Origin: Actinomycetes bacterium
GTDB lineage: Bacteria > Actinomycetota > Actinomycetes > Propionibacteriales > Nocardioidaceae
Assembly (NCBI GenBank): GCA_023460975.1
Contig: JAEWOG010000053.1
Span: forward strand, 1-64,000
Length of the DNA: 64,000 nt
Reading direction: 5' to 3'
Shown: positions 54,077-62,651 of the stretch, in pieces
Position numbering within the stretch: position 1 is the first letter of the stretch
How the letters are laid out: every line of letters starts with the position of its first letter
Program-made: the position numbers and the translations under genes
The notes under the pieces: generated by a model
The model's input: the letters and a program-made list of their open reading frames with translations, nothing else
Databases searched by the model: none
What the model was told of the DNA's origin: nothing

Positions 54077-55363
54077 TCAGGCGAGACCGGTGGCGGCGAA
54101 GGCGGCGTACGTCGGCGCGATCGTGGCCGCAGCGCCCACCTGGTCGGCGATCGCGTCGAGCGTCTTGAGGCCGATGCCGGTGTTGATGACCACGGTCTCC
54201 AGCTCCGGGTCGAGCTGCCCGGTCTCGACGAGCTTCTTGAGCACGCCCACGGTGGTGCCGCCGGCGGTCTCGGTGAAGATGCCCTCGGTGCGCGCCAGCA
54301 GCAGGATCCCCTCACGCACCTCGTCGTCGGTGATGTCCTCGATGGCGCCGCCCGAACGACGGCACGTGTCGAGCACGTAGATGCCGTCAGCGGGGTTGCC
54401 GATGGCCAGCGACTTGGCGATCGTGTCCGGCTTGACGGGGCGAATCGCGTCCGTGCCGTCCTTGAACGCGACCGACACGGGCGAGCAGCCGGTGGCCTGG
54501 GCGCCGTACACCTTGTAGGGCTTGTCCTCGACCAGGCCAAGCTTGATCAACTCCTGGAAGGACTTGTCGACCTTCGTCAGCTGCGAGCCCGACGCCACCG
54601 GGATGACGATCTGGTCCGGCAGGCGCCACCCGAGCTGCTCGGCGATCTCGTAGCCCAGCGTCTTGGAGCCCTCGGCGTAGAAGGGACGCACGTTGACGTT
54701 GACGAACGCCCAGCCGTCCTCCTCACCCGCGATCTCCGAGGCGAGCTTGTTGACGTCGTCGTAGTTGCCGTCGACGGCGACGAGGCGCTCGGTGTAGACG
54801 GCGGAGTTGATCTGCTTGGGGCGCTCGAGGTTCGAGGGGATGAACACGACCGTCTTGATGCCCGCCCGGGCGCCGGCCGCGGCCACCGCGTTCGCGAGGT
54901 TGCCGGTCGAGGGGCAGGCGAACACCTTCGCGTCGAGCTCGCGCGCCGCGCTCAGCGCGCAGGCGACCACGCGGTCCTTGAAGGAGTTGGTCGGGTTGGT
55001 GGAGTCGTCCTTGACCCACAGCTTCTTCAGCCCGAGCGTCGCGGCCAGGTTGTCGGCCTTCAGCAAGCGGGTGAAGCCGGGCTCCATGTTGGGGCTCTCC
55101 TCGATGTCACTGGGCACCGGGAGCAGGGCCTTGTAGCGCCAGATGTTGGCCGGCCCGGCCTCGATCTCCTCGCGGGTCACGGCCGGGAAGTCGTACGCCA
55201 CCTCGAGGGGGCCGAAACACTCCGGACAGGCGTAGAACGGCCCCAGCGCCACCTCGTGGGCGCATTCGCGGCAGGTCAGCGAGCGGGCGTGTCCGAACGC
55301 GCCGTCGCGCACGGTCGGGGTGGACGTGGACGTGGTCGCGGTCTCGACGACAGCAGTGCTCAT
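54077..55363 (-). CDS. Threonine synthase family PLP enzyme, probably homocysteine synthase (MetM-like)
   Basis: The product is 428 aa. A zinc-ribbon-like N-terminus (Cys31, 34, 46, 49) is followed by the threonine synthase core with the PLP lysine K129 in 'STNPTNSFKDR'. By family alone it would make threonine from O-phosphohomoserine. Its SAM-I riboswitch and downstream sulfur-carrier gene instead match MetM of Streptomyces, which makes homocysteine from O-phosphohomoserine and a carrier thiocarboxylate. I favour MetM; genuine ThrC cannot be excluded from sequence. Confidence 0.88.
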   Translation of the reverse strand: MSTAVVETATTSTSTPTVRDGAFGHARSLTCRECAHEVALGPFYACPECFGPLEVAYDFPAVTREEIEAGPANIWRYKALLPVPSDIEESPNMEPGFTRLLKADNLAATLGLKKLWVKDDSTNPTNSFKDRVVACALSAARELDAKVFACPSTGNLANAVAAAGARAGIKTVVFIPSNLERPKQINSAVYTERLVAVDGNYDDVNKLASEIAGEEDGWAFVNVNVRPFYAEGSKTLGYEIAEQLGWRLPDQIVIPVASGSQLTKVDKSFQELIKLGLVEDKPYKVYGAQATGCSPVSVAFKDGTDAIRPVKPDTIAKSLAIGNPADGIYVLDTCRRSGGAIEDITDDEVREGILLLARTEGIFTETAGGTTVGVLKKLVETGQLDPELETVVINTGIGLKTLDAIADQVGAAATIAPTYAAFAATGLA

Positions 55364-55375
55364 GAGGACCTCCTT

Positions 55376-55516
55376 CTCATCTGCCCCGGACGCATCTCGC
55401 CTCGGGTCGGAATTAGCACCGTTTCCACGACTGATCCCCGGACGTGCCGAGTCTCAGGAGGTTCGTGGCGGTTGCCGGGACTTCACAGGGCCGTTCCCTC
55501 AGTCCCTCTCGATGAG
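55376..55516 (-). promoter_or_regulatory. SAM-I (S-box) riboswitch controlling the metM-like gene
   Basis: On the minus strand, CTCATCGAGAGG (55516-55505) starts the aptamer. The core from 55500 to 55470 reads GAGGGA, GGCCC, TGTGAAG and CCGGCAACC, and GGTGCTAATTCC (55420-55409) is the SAM-I J3/4 signature. GATGAG (55381-55376) can pair with CTCATC to close P1 and abuts the SD AAGGAGG (55375-55369). SAM binding should lower expression, probably at translation initiation. Confidence 0.93.
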
Positions 55517-55525
55517 CTGATGGCA

Positions 55526-55560
55526 ACAGTACGCAGCCGTCTCACGATGCGCACATCGTG
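55526..55560 (-). promoter_or_regulatory. Promoter and palindrome upstream of the SAM riboswitch
   Basis: TACTGT (55531-55526, minus strand) is a plausible -10 just before the aptamer. CACGATG (55543-55549), CGCA, CATCGTG (55554-55560) is a perfect 7-bp inverted repeat where a -35 should be. A protein regulator may act in addition to the riboswitch. Confidence 0.4.
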
Positions 55561-55652
55561 TCCAGATGTCGGAAAGGGCGCGTCTCAGCACGTGATCCAC
55601 TGGAGCAGCGCGCCACGGACAGGCCAGAGGGGCACTCTGAGAGCGGATGACC

Positions 55653-56492
55653 TCAGTGAGCGGCGACGTCGTCGGTCAGGGTGCGCAGGAGGTCGAGCAC
55701 GCCCGCGGGGCCGGGTACGACCACGTCCGCGAGATCGACCAGCGCGTTCTGCTCGTCCGAGGCCGAGCACACCAGCAGCGCAGGAAGGCCGCCCTCACGC
55801 ATGCGCAGCACCGCCTGGAAGGCCTCGACGTCTCCCAAGTCGTCCCCAGCGAACACGATCCCCCCGGCGTCCTGTTCGGCCACGAGGGTGCGTACGGCGT
55901 CCCCCTTGTGCACGCCCGGGGCGCGCACCTCGATGACGTTGCGGCCCGGCTCGAGGGTGAGGCCGTGCCGTACGGCCAACTCCTCCACGGGACGCAGCAG
56001 GCGGTGGAAGGCCTGCGCCGGGTCGTCCAGCCGCCGGGTGTGCAGGGCCACCGCCAGGCCCTTCTCCTCGATGAAGGTGCCGCCCAGTTCCACCGAGCGC
56101 AGCAAGGCCGGGAGTTCGCGCTCGAACGACGCCAACCCTGCCGGCGGGCGCGGCGAGATCACGCGTCGATCAGTCGACGACCACCGCTCGTTGCCGTACT
56201 GGCCGAAGACGAAGAGCTCGCGCTCCTGGAGCGCCATCCGGCGCCCCACCTCGTCGAGATCTCCCAACGCCAGCACCTGGCGGGCAGGCCGCCCGGTGAC
56301 CACGGCGACCGCTCGGACCCCCCGCGCCAGCGCGACCAGGACGTCCGGGGCGTCGGGGTGGATCGCAGCCGCCGTCGGGTCCTCGACGATGGGCGACAGG
56401 ACGCCGTCGAAGTCCAGGCCCACGACCGTGGCCGACGCCGCCGCGACGACGCTGCGGTAGTGCTCACGCGCAGCGGGCGAGGTGAACTCCAT
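55653..56492 (-). CDS. otsB: Trehalose-6-phosphate phosphatase
   Basis: The product is 279 aa, a HAD-superfamily enzyme: motif I 'GLDFDGVLSPI' (D27, D29), 'VVTGRPARQVL', 'FGQYGNERW', the conserved 'HKGDAV' lysine and 'FAGDDLGDVEAF'. It removes phosphate from trehalose 6-phosphate. Its partner otsA is 3.2 kb away on the other strand, an unusual split of a pathway normally paired. Confidence 0.94.
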   Translation of the reverse strand: MEFTSPAAREHYRSVVAAASATVVGLDFDGVLSPIVEDPTAAAIHPDAPDVLVALARGVRAVAVVTGRPARQVLALGDLDEVGRRMALQERELFVFGQYGNERWSSTDRRVISPRPPAGLASFERELPALLRSVELGGTFIEEKGLAVALHTRRLDDPAQAFHRLLRPVEELAVRHGLTLEPGRNVIEVRAPGVHKGDAVRTLVAEQDAGGIVFAGDDLGDVEAFQAVLRMREGGLPALLVCSASDEQNALVDLADVVVPGPAGVLDLLRTLTDDVAAH

Positions 56493-56560
56493 GACCTCAC
56501 CCTGTCACGCGCGAGCGATCGGTGCCCAAGCACGGAGGCGCACGGCGGGTGGGAAACGTC

Positions 56561-57097
56561 TCAGCCGGCGTCGGCAGTCAAGATGACGGTGAGCCGGTCC
56601 ATCTTCATCGGCTCCACGGCCACGGCCGTGCGCTTGATGCCCAGATCGAGCGCCAACTGCTTCGCGGCACGCGCGAGGCGCGGCGGGTGGTAGACGGTGG
56701 TGGCGGGGATGCTGCCGTACCAGTTGTCCTCGCCGACGACGGCCCAGCCGACCCCGGTGGCCTTCTGCGCGGTGGTCGCAGCCAACCCCCGGATCCCGGA
56801 GTTGTTGTAGACCTCGACATAGACCTTGCCGCGCTGCACCGGCTTGGGCTGCGCCGGCGTGGGCGCGGGCTCGGGAGTCGCCGACTCCTCGACGGTGGGA
56901 CCGCTGGCGATGGCCGCGGTGTCGATGCGGCGCTCGGTCGGTTGGGTGTCACGGGTCGCGATGAACGCCACCGACGCCATGGCGACGGCCACGACGCTGA
57001 GCATCACGACGGGAGAAGGAAAGGCGACGCCGCGCTCGTCACGAGCGCGGGTGAGCGCGTGGCCGGTCCTGGGGGAAGGCAGGGGGGAAGAGGCCAT
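56561..57097 (-). CDS. LytR C-terminal (LytR_C) domain protein
   Basis: The product is 178 aa. One membrane helix (residues 28-46) precedes a Pro/Ala-rich spacer. The LytR_C domain (about residues 90-172) follows, with 'VEVYNNSGIRGLAATTAQK' and 'VYHPPRLARAAKQLALDLGI'. The enzymatic LCP domain is absent. In actinobacteria this stand-alone domain follows DUF3263 genes, as here (24 nt). A cell-wall role is likely but unproven. Confidence 0.9.
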   Translation of the reverse strand: MASSPLPSPRTGHALTRARDERGVAFPSPVVMLSVVAVAMASVAFIATRDTQPTERRIDTAAIASGPTVEESATPEPAPTPAQPKPVQRGKVYVEVYNNSGIRGLAATTAQKATGVGWAVVGEDNWYGSIPATTVYHPPRLARAAKQLALDLGIKRTAVAVEPMKMDRLTVILTADAG

Positions 57098-57121
57098 GAG
57101 TGGTCCGTTCGTACGGCTGGG

Positions 57122-57415
57122 TCAGATGTCGAAGCCCAGTCTGCGCGCCGAACGCTGTCGCTGGCGGGAGGCGCGCAGGCGACGGAGGCGACGAACCAGC
57201 AACGGGTCGGCCTCGAGTGCGTCGGAGCGGTCGATCAACGCGTTGAGCACCTGGTAGTAGCGAGTCGAGGACATGTCGAACTTCTCGCGGATCGCCTGCT
57301 CCTTGGCGCCGGCGTACTTCCACCAGTGACGCTCGAACTCGAGGATCTCGGAGTCACGCTCACTGAGGCCGGACGCGGACTCAGCCTGTGCTCCCACAGC
57401 GTTGGCGGCGTCCAT
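57122..57415 (-). CDS. DUF3263 domain-containing protein
   Basis: The product is 97 aa. The central 'LSERDSEILEFERHWWKYAGAKEQAIREKFDMSSTRYYQVLNALID' segment (residues 17-62) is the DUF3263 family signature and looks like a small HTH DNA-binding fold. It precedes the LytR_C gene. A fair promoter (ATGACA at 57484-57479, 18 nt, TAGACT at 57460-57455) lies upstream. Confidence 0.92.
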   Translation of the reverse strand: MDAANAVGAQAESASGLSERDSEILEFERHWWKYAGAKEQAIREKFDMSSTRYYQVLNALIDRSDALEADPLLVRRLRRLRASRQRQRSARRLGFDI

Positions 57416-57454
57416 GTCGACTCTCCCCGGGTGGATGTGTTGCTGACCGTGGAC

Positions 57455-57484
57455 AGTCTAGGGGACGAACGACAACGGTGTCAT
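57455..57484 (-). promoter_or_regulatory. Predicted DUF3263-LytR_C promoter
   Basis: Minus-strand ATGACA (57484-57479), 18 nt, TAGACT (57460-57455) resembles a housekeeping promoter and lies 40 nt before the DUF3263 start. Confidence 0.55.
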
Positions 57485-57507
57485 TCAAACGGCGAGTCGG
57501 CCTTGAC

Positions 57508-58158
57508 TCATCCGGCTCGACCACTCCGCAGGTACTGGACCACTGCCAGCACTCGGCGATGGTCGGCCGCGTCGCCGTGCAGTCCGAGCTTCGCGAAGAT
57601 GCGCTGGGTGTGCTTCTCGACCGCCGCGCCCGAGACCACCAGGGCCTCCGCGATGGCCGCGTTCGAGCGGCCCTGAGCCATGAGCGCCATCACCTCGTGC
57701 TCGCGCGGCGTCAGCAGCGCCACGGGGTCCTTGCGCCGGCCCATGAGCTGCCGTACGACCAATGGATCCAGCGCCGTTCCGCCCGCGGCCACCGAGGCCA
57801 GCGCGCCCACGAACTCCTCGACGTCGCTCACCCGGTCCTTGAGGAGGTAACCCACCCCGCCACCCCCGTCGGCGAGCAGGTCGTCGGCGTAGGAGACCTC
57901 CACGTACTGGCTCAGCACCATGATCCGGGCGGCCGGGTTCGCGGCCCGCACCTGCACCGCCGCCCGCAACCCCTCGTCGGTGTGGCTCGGCGGCATGCGT
58001 ACGTCCACGATCCCCAGGTCCGGCCGGTGATCGGCCATCGCCGCCACGAAGGCCGGCCCGTCCCCGACAGCGGCCACCACCTCGTGACCGGCCTCGCCCA
58101 CCAGCAGGGCCAGGCCCTCCCGCAGCAGGACTGAGTCGTCGGCGATCACCACGCGCAT
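57508..58158 (-). CDS. LuxR/NarL-type response regulator
   Basis: The product is 216 aa. The receiver domain has acidic pocket D7-D8, phosphoacceptor D52 ('GIVDVRMPP') and K ('YLLKDRV'). The C-terminal LuxR HTH has 'LTPREHEVMALMAQGRSNAAIA'. It pairs with the histidine kinase 56 nt upstream in the same operon. The target genes are unknown. Confidence 0.94.
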   Translation of the reverse strand: MRVVIADDSVLLREGLALLVGEAGHEVVAAVGDGPAFVAAMADHRPDLGIVDVRMPPSHTDEGLRAAVQVRAANPAARIMVLSQYVEVSYADDLLADGGGGVGYLLKDRVSDVEEFVGALASVAAGGTALDPLVVRQLMGRRKDPVALLTPREHEVMALMAQGRSNAAIAEALVVSGAAVEKHTQRIFAKLGLHGDAADHRRVLAVVQYLRSGRAG

Positions 58159-58214
58159 GGGACAAGCATGCATGGGACACGCGCGGTCGACACGTCCGTA
58201 CGAGTGGGCAGCGA

Positions 58215-59528
58215 TCAGGCGGACAGCCCGACCTCAGCCCGGACCACCGTGGGCCCTGCGGGCGGCGAGGTCACCGCCAGGGTTCCCCCGACTGCTTCGA
58301 GGCGCGTCGCGAGTCCGGCAAGGCCTTGCCCCTTCGCGAGGTCCGCGCCGCCCACGCCGTCATCGCGCACGCTCACCTCGATGCGCTCGCCGTCGCCCGA
58401 GGTCACCACGTCCACGCCGACCGTCGTGGCCTGGGCGTGCTTGGCCACGTTGGTCAAGCACTCGCACACGACGTAGTAGATGGTCGTCTCCACGGTCGCC
58501 GAGAGGTCGTGAGGCACCTCGACGCGCAGGGCCACGTCGCTGGTGTGCCGCGCGGCGACCTCCGCGAGCGCCGCCGCCAGCCCCCGGTCGACCAGCAGCG
58601 GCGGGGCGATGCCGCGCGACAACGACCGCAACTCCTCGACCGTCTCGCGCGCCTGGATGAGGGCGGCGTCGATGATCTCGCCGGCACGGGCGGGGTCGGA
58701 GTCAATGTGGCGCCGTGCCCGGCCCAGGTCCATCGAGAGCCGTACGAGTCGCTGCTGCGGGCCGTCGTGGATGTCGCGCTCGAGACGCCGCAACGCGTCG
58801 ACCTCCGCCACCTGCGCCGCCCGACGGGCCCCCACCGCGCGACGCACCTCGGCCTGCAACTCGGCGCGCGAGTCGAGCAGCGCCCGGGCCAGCGAGGAAT
58901 GCACCCACGCGGCGAACCTCGTCGCCCACGGCAGCGTGAGGACCGCCACCACGCCGAAGATGCTGTTCAGCAGGATCTCCGGGCCGCGCCCCGACCCCAT
59001 CCCGAGCACCTCGGCCAGCGTGTTGTCGGCGTCCGGGATCCAGCGCTGCCAGTACCAGTACGTCAGACCGCCCAGCGCCGCCGCCCACCAGCTCAGCACG
59101 ATCGAGAAGGCGAGCGTGCCGGTGACCAGACCCGTACCGCTCCACAGGAGATCGAGCCAGGACTGCACGTCACGCAGCGGCGTCAACGCCCGCCGCACCC
59201 GGCTCGCGCCGGGCTCCGCCGCCAGGTAGACCGGCGCAGCCACCTCGCCACCCTGGGAGGAGCGCACCCGCGCCCGCTCGAGGACGGCGAACCCGCGGGT
59301 CGCCATCACGGTGCCCACCAGAATCGGCAGGCCGATCCAGATGATCAGGGTCGACACGCCCAGGGCGAACCCACACACGCCCACGACGAAGGCGACCAGG
59401 GAGAGCGGGAAGGACGCCAGGGCGTACGCCGTGTCCGGCAGGACGCGACGCCACGGGCTCCTCGCCACAGGGCTCACCTCCCTCTCCTGGGGATCCTGTC
59501 GGGTGATCGGCACGGTGTGAGTGGTCAT
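58215..59528 (-). CDS. Sensor histidine kinase (HisKA_3 family)
   Basis: The product is 437 aa. Four membrane helices form a sensor domain of the actinobacterial 'sensor domain-containing' type (about residues 35-205). HisKA_3 follows with H254 in 'LERDIHDGPQQR', then the HATPase with 'CECLTNVAKHA' and 'DDGVGGADLAKGQGLAGL'. It should phosphorylate the response regulator encoded next. The ligand is unknown. The ATG at 59528 matches the family start. Confidence 0.93.
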   Translation of the reverse strand: MTTHTVPITRQDPQEREVSPVARSPWRRVLPDTAYALASFPLSLVAFVVGVCGFALGVSTLIIWIGLPILVGTVMATRGFAVLERARVRSSQGGEVAAPVYLAAEPGASRVRRALTPLRDVQSWLDLLWSGTGLVTGTLAFSIVLSWWAAALGGLTYWYWQRWIPDADNTLAEVLGMGSGRGPEILLNSIFGVVAVLTLPWATRFAAWVHSSLARALLDSRAELQAEVRRAVGARRAAQVAEVDALRRLERDIHDGPQQRLVRLSMDLGRARRHIDSDPARAGEIIDAALIQARETVEELRSLSRGIAPPLLVDRGLAAALAEVAARHTSDVALRVEVPHDLSATVETTIYYVVCECLTNVAKHAQATTVGVDVVTSGDGERIEVSVRDDGVGGADLAKGQGLAGLATRLEAVGGTLAVTSPPAGPTVVRAEVGLSA

Positions 59529-59656
59529 GCCTCCATGCTCGGCGCGCCGCGGCGCGGGCACGATCCTGCCAGCCCGACACCTGATGTCGGGCCAGCCCGA
59601 CACCCACCCTCCAGACACCGCCCACACGGGTTGCCGAACTCTCATAGGGTGGCACC

Positions 59657-61081
59657 GTGAGCGCGGACCTCGTCATCGTCGCCAACAGGCTCCCTGTCGA
59701 CCGCATCGTCCTGCCCGACGGAGAGGTCGGCTGGCGCCGTTCCCCCGGCGGACTGGTCAGTGCCATGGAGCCGGTCATGCAGGCCGGCGGCGGCGCCTGG
59801 GTCGGGTGGCCCGGCTCCCCCGACGAGGACCTCGAGCCCTTCGACCACGACGGCGTACGGCTCGTGCCCGTGCCCATGAGTTCGCTCGAAGTCGAGGAGT
59901 TCTACGAGGGGTTCTGCAACGGCACGCTGTGGCCGCTCTACCACGACGTCGTCGCCAAGCCTGAGTTCCACCGCGAGTGGTGGGACTCCTACGTCGCGGT
60001 CAACCGCCGCTTCGCTGAGCGCACCGCCGACCAGGCCGCCGAGGGCGCCACCGTGTGGGTCCACGACTACCAGCTCCAGCTCGTCCCGCAGATGCTGCGC
60101 GAGCTGCGCCCGGACCTGACGATCGGCTTCTACCTGCACATCCCCTTCCCGCCCGGCGAGTTGTTCAGCCAGCTGCCGTGGCGCCGCCAGATCCTCGAGG
60201 GCCTGCTGGGCGCCGACCTCATCGGGTTCCAGCTCGCCGGCGCGTCCGGCAACTTCGTGCGCCTCGTGCGCACCCGCGTGGGCAACAAGACGCACCGCGA
60301 CACGATCTATCTGCCCGATGGCCGTACGGTCCGCGCCGCCGCCTTCCCGATCTCGATCGACACCGCGGGCTATGAGTCGCTTGCCCGCTCGGAGCTGGTC
60401 GAGCGCCGCGCCGACGAGATCAAGGCTGCCGTCGGTGGTCGCAAGATCTTCCTCGGCGTGGACCGCCTCGACTACACCAAGGGCATCTACCCGCGCCTGC
60501 GCGCCTTCGGCGAGCTCGTCGCCGACGGGCAGCTGCAGGTCGACAACGCCCTGTTCGTGCAGGTCGCCACGCCCTCGCGCGAGCGAGTGGGCGAGTACAA
60601 GCGCATGCGCGACGAGGTCGACCGGCTGGTGGGCCGCCTCAACGGCGACCTCGGCACCATCGGCAACCCGCTCATCTCCTACCTCCACTCCTCCTACCCC
60701 CGCGAGGAGATGGCGGCCCTGTACCGCGCCGCGGACGTCATGGTGGTGACCCCGTACCGCGACGGCATGAACCTCGTCGCCAAGGAGTACGTCGCCTGCC
60801 GCTACGCCGAGGACGGGGCCCTCGTGCTCTCGGAGTTCGCCGGTGCCGCGGAGGAGCTGCGGCAGGCCTACCTGGTCAATCCGTACGACATCAACGGGAT
60901 GAAGGCGGCGCTCATCGAGGCCGACCAGGCCGACCCGAAGGAGTTGGGCCGCCGCATGCGCGCCATGCGCCGGACGGTCATGGACCACGACGTGTCCGGG
61001 TGGGCGACCAACTTCCTCGCCGAGCTCGACCACGGCCCCGGGGAGCACCTCAAGCCGCTGCGCCCAGCCCGCAAGCACTGA
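59657..61081 (+). CDS. otsA: Trehalose-6-phosphate synthase (GT20)
   Basis: The product is 474 aa. It joins UDP- or GDP-glucose to glucose 6-phosphate. Conserved parts are 'VIVANRLPVDR', 'GWPGSPDEDL', 'VWVHDYQLQLVPQML', 'FYLHIPFPPGELF', 'DRLDYTKGIYPRL' and 'LVAKEYVACR'. TAGGGT (59645-59650) ends 6 nt before the GTG, a leaderless-type start. The last codons and stop are the first unit of a 15-bp tandem repeat. Confidence 0.95.
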   Translation: MSADLVIVANRLPVDRIVLPDGEVGWRRSPGGLVSAMEPVMQAGGGAWVGWPGSPDEDLEPFDHDGVRLVPVPMSSLEVEEFYEGFCNGTLWPLYHDVVAKPEFHREWWDSYVAVNRRFAERTADQAAEGATVWVHDYQLQLVPQMLRELRPDLTIGFYLHIPFPPGELFSQLPWRRQILEGLLGADLIGFQLAGASGNFVRLVRTRVGNKTHRDTIYLPDGRTVRAAAFPISIDTAGYESLARSELVERRADEIKAAVGGRKIFLGVDRLDYTKGIYPRLRAFGELVADGQLQVDNALFVQVATPSRERVGEYKRMRDEVDRLVGRLNGDLGTIGNPLISYLHSSYPREEMAALYRAADVMVVTPYRDGMNLVAKEYVACRYAEDGALVLSEFAGAAEELRQAYLVNPYDINGMKAALIEADQADPKELGRRMRAMRRTVMDHDVSGWATNFLAELDHGPGEHLKPLRPARKH

Positions 61082-61130
61082 GGTCGCAAGCACTGGGGCC
61101 GCAAGCACTGGGGCCGCAAGCACTGGGGCC
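61071..61130 (+). repeat. 15-bp tandem repeat spanning the otsA stop codon
   Basis: Four 15-bp units: GCAAGCACTGAGGTC (61071-61085, which contains the otsA TGA) and three identical GCAAGCACTGGGGCC units (61086-61130). In units 2-4 the TGA has become TGG and the 15-bp period keeps the frame. Confidence 0.9.
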
Positions 61131-61139
61131 CGAGGGGCC

Positions 61140-62585
61140 TCAGTAGCCGTACACCTCACGCAGGCTGCGCCGCGAGGACAACCCGTCGACCAGATCGATG
61201 TCGTCGACGGTGATCTGGCCGGGATGGTCCACCCCGACGGCCTGGGCCACGTGTTCGAGGTCGCGACGAAGCGTCACCACGTAGTTGGCCAGCCGGGTCG
61301 CCTTGGACGCGGGGTCGAGGCCTCGCGCGAGCCACGGCTGTTGGGTGGCGACGCCTGTGGGGCAGTGCCCGGTGTGGCACTTCTGCGCCTGGATGCAACC
61401 GATGGCGAGCATCGCCTCGCGGGCCACGTTGACCATGTCGACGCCCAGCGCGAACGCCACCAGGGCGTTCTCGGGCAGGCCGAGTTTGCCGGCCCCGATG
61501 AAGGTGATGTCGTCGCCGAACCCAGCGCCCGACAGCCGCTTGTGGACCTCGCTGAATCCGATGCGGAACGGGTAGGCCACCGCGTCGGCGAAGACGAGCG
61601 GGGCGGCCCCCGTGCCGCCCTCACCGCCGTCGATCGTGACGAAGTCGACCATCCGGTCCGCCGTCATCGTCGCGGCCAGCTCGTCCCAGAAGCCCAGGTC
61701 CCCCACCGCGGACTTGATGCCCACCGGCAGGCCGGTCTCAGCGGCCACGAGCTCGACGAAGTCGAGCATCGAGTCAACATCGCCGAACTCGGTGTGCCGG
61801 GAGGGGGACATGCAGTCCTTGCCGACCTCGATGCCGCGGATCTCGGCAATCTCCGGTGTCACCTTCGCGCCGGGCAGCATGCCGCCCAACCCCGGCTTGG
61901 CGCCCTGGGAGAGCTTGATCTCGATCATCTTGACCGGGGCCGAGGCAACCAGATCCTTGAGCCGACCGATGTCGAAACGGCCTCGGGAGTCACGGCAGCC
62001 GAAGTAGGCCGTACCGATCTGGAAGACCAGATCACCTCCGCGTCGGTGGTGGGCAGAGAGCGCGCCCTCCCCCGTGTTGTGCAGGCAGCCCGCGACCTTG
62101 GCGCCCTCGTTGAGCGCCTCGATGGCCGGCCCCGACAACGACCCGAAGCTCATGCCCGACAGGTTGACGACCGAGGCCGGCCGGAAGGCGTGCGTACGCC
62201 CCCGCGCCTCGCCGATCACCTTGCGGCTCGGGATCGGGTGGTCGTCGGTCGGCTCGACCGTACGGGGGCTCTCCCCCACGGCGAAGGTGCGTTGCTTGAC
62301 GATGGGGTAGCCGACGCGGTTCTCCATGTCGTTGTCGGTGCCGAAGCCGAAGTAGTTGTTCTCCAGCTTGGCCGACGAGTAGACCCAGCGCCGTTGGTCG
62401 CGGCTGAACGGCCGCTCCTGGTCGTTGCCGGTGACGATGTACTGGCGCAACTCGGGGCCGATCATCTCCAGCAGGAACCGCCCGTGCCCGATGACGGGAT
62501 AGTTGCGCAGGATCGCGTGCTTCTTCTGCGTGAGGTCGTACGCCACCAGTCCGGCGCCCAGGCCTGCCGCCACCTTCCACCACAT
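61140..62585 (-). CDS. FMN-binding glutamate synthase family (GltB-like) protein
   Basis: The product is 481 aa. A single N-terminal membrane-like helix (residues 3-18) precedes the FMN-binding glutamate synthase central domain: 'SFGSLSGPAIEALNEGAKVAGC', 'IEIKLSQGAKPGLGGMLPG', 'IDGGEGGTGAAPLVF' and the cysteine motif 'CIQAQKCHTGHCPTGVA'. No glutaminase domain is present, so it is not a complete glutamate synthase. A TAGACA -10-like hexamer lies 7 nt upstream. Confidence 0.91.
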   Translation of the reverse strand: MWWKVAAGLGAGLVAYDLTQKKHAILRNYPVIGHGRFLLEMIGPELRQYIVTGNDQERPFSRDQRRWVYSSAKLENNYFGFGTDNDMENRVGYPIVKQRTFAVGESPRTVEPTDDHPIPSRKVIGEARGRTHAFRPASVVNLSGMSFGSLSGPAIEALNEGAKVAGCLHNTGEGALSAHHRRGGDLVFQIGTAYFGCRDSRGRFDIGRLKDLVASAPVKMIEIKLSQGAKPGLGGMLPGAKVTPEIAEIRGIEVGKDCMSPSRHTEFGDVDSMLDFVELVAAETGLPVGIKSAVGDLGFWDELAATMTADRMVDFVTIDGGEGGTGAAPLVFADAVAYPFRIGFSEVHKRLSGAGFGDDITFIGAGKLGLPENALVAFALGVDMVNVAREAMLAIGCIQAQKCHTGHCPTGVATQQPWLARGLDPASKATRLANYVVTLRRDLEHVAQAVGVDHPGQITVDDIDLVDGLSSRRSLREVYGY

Positions 62586-62651
62586 GGGGCCTTGTCTACT
62601 CCTTGGATCGTCCCCGCGCGAGCGCTGTGCGGAAGGTCGTAGCGTGTCGGC

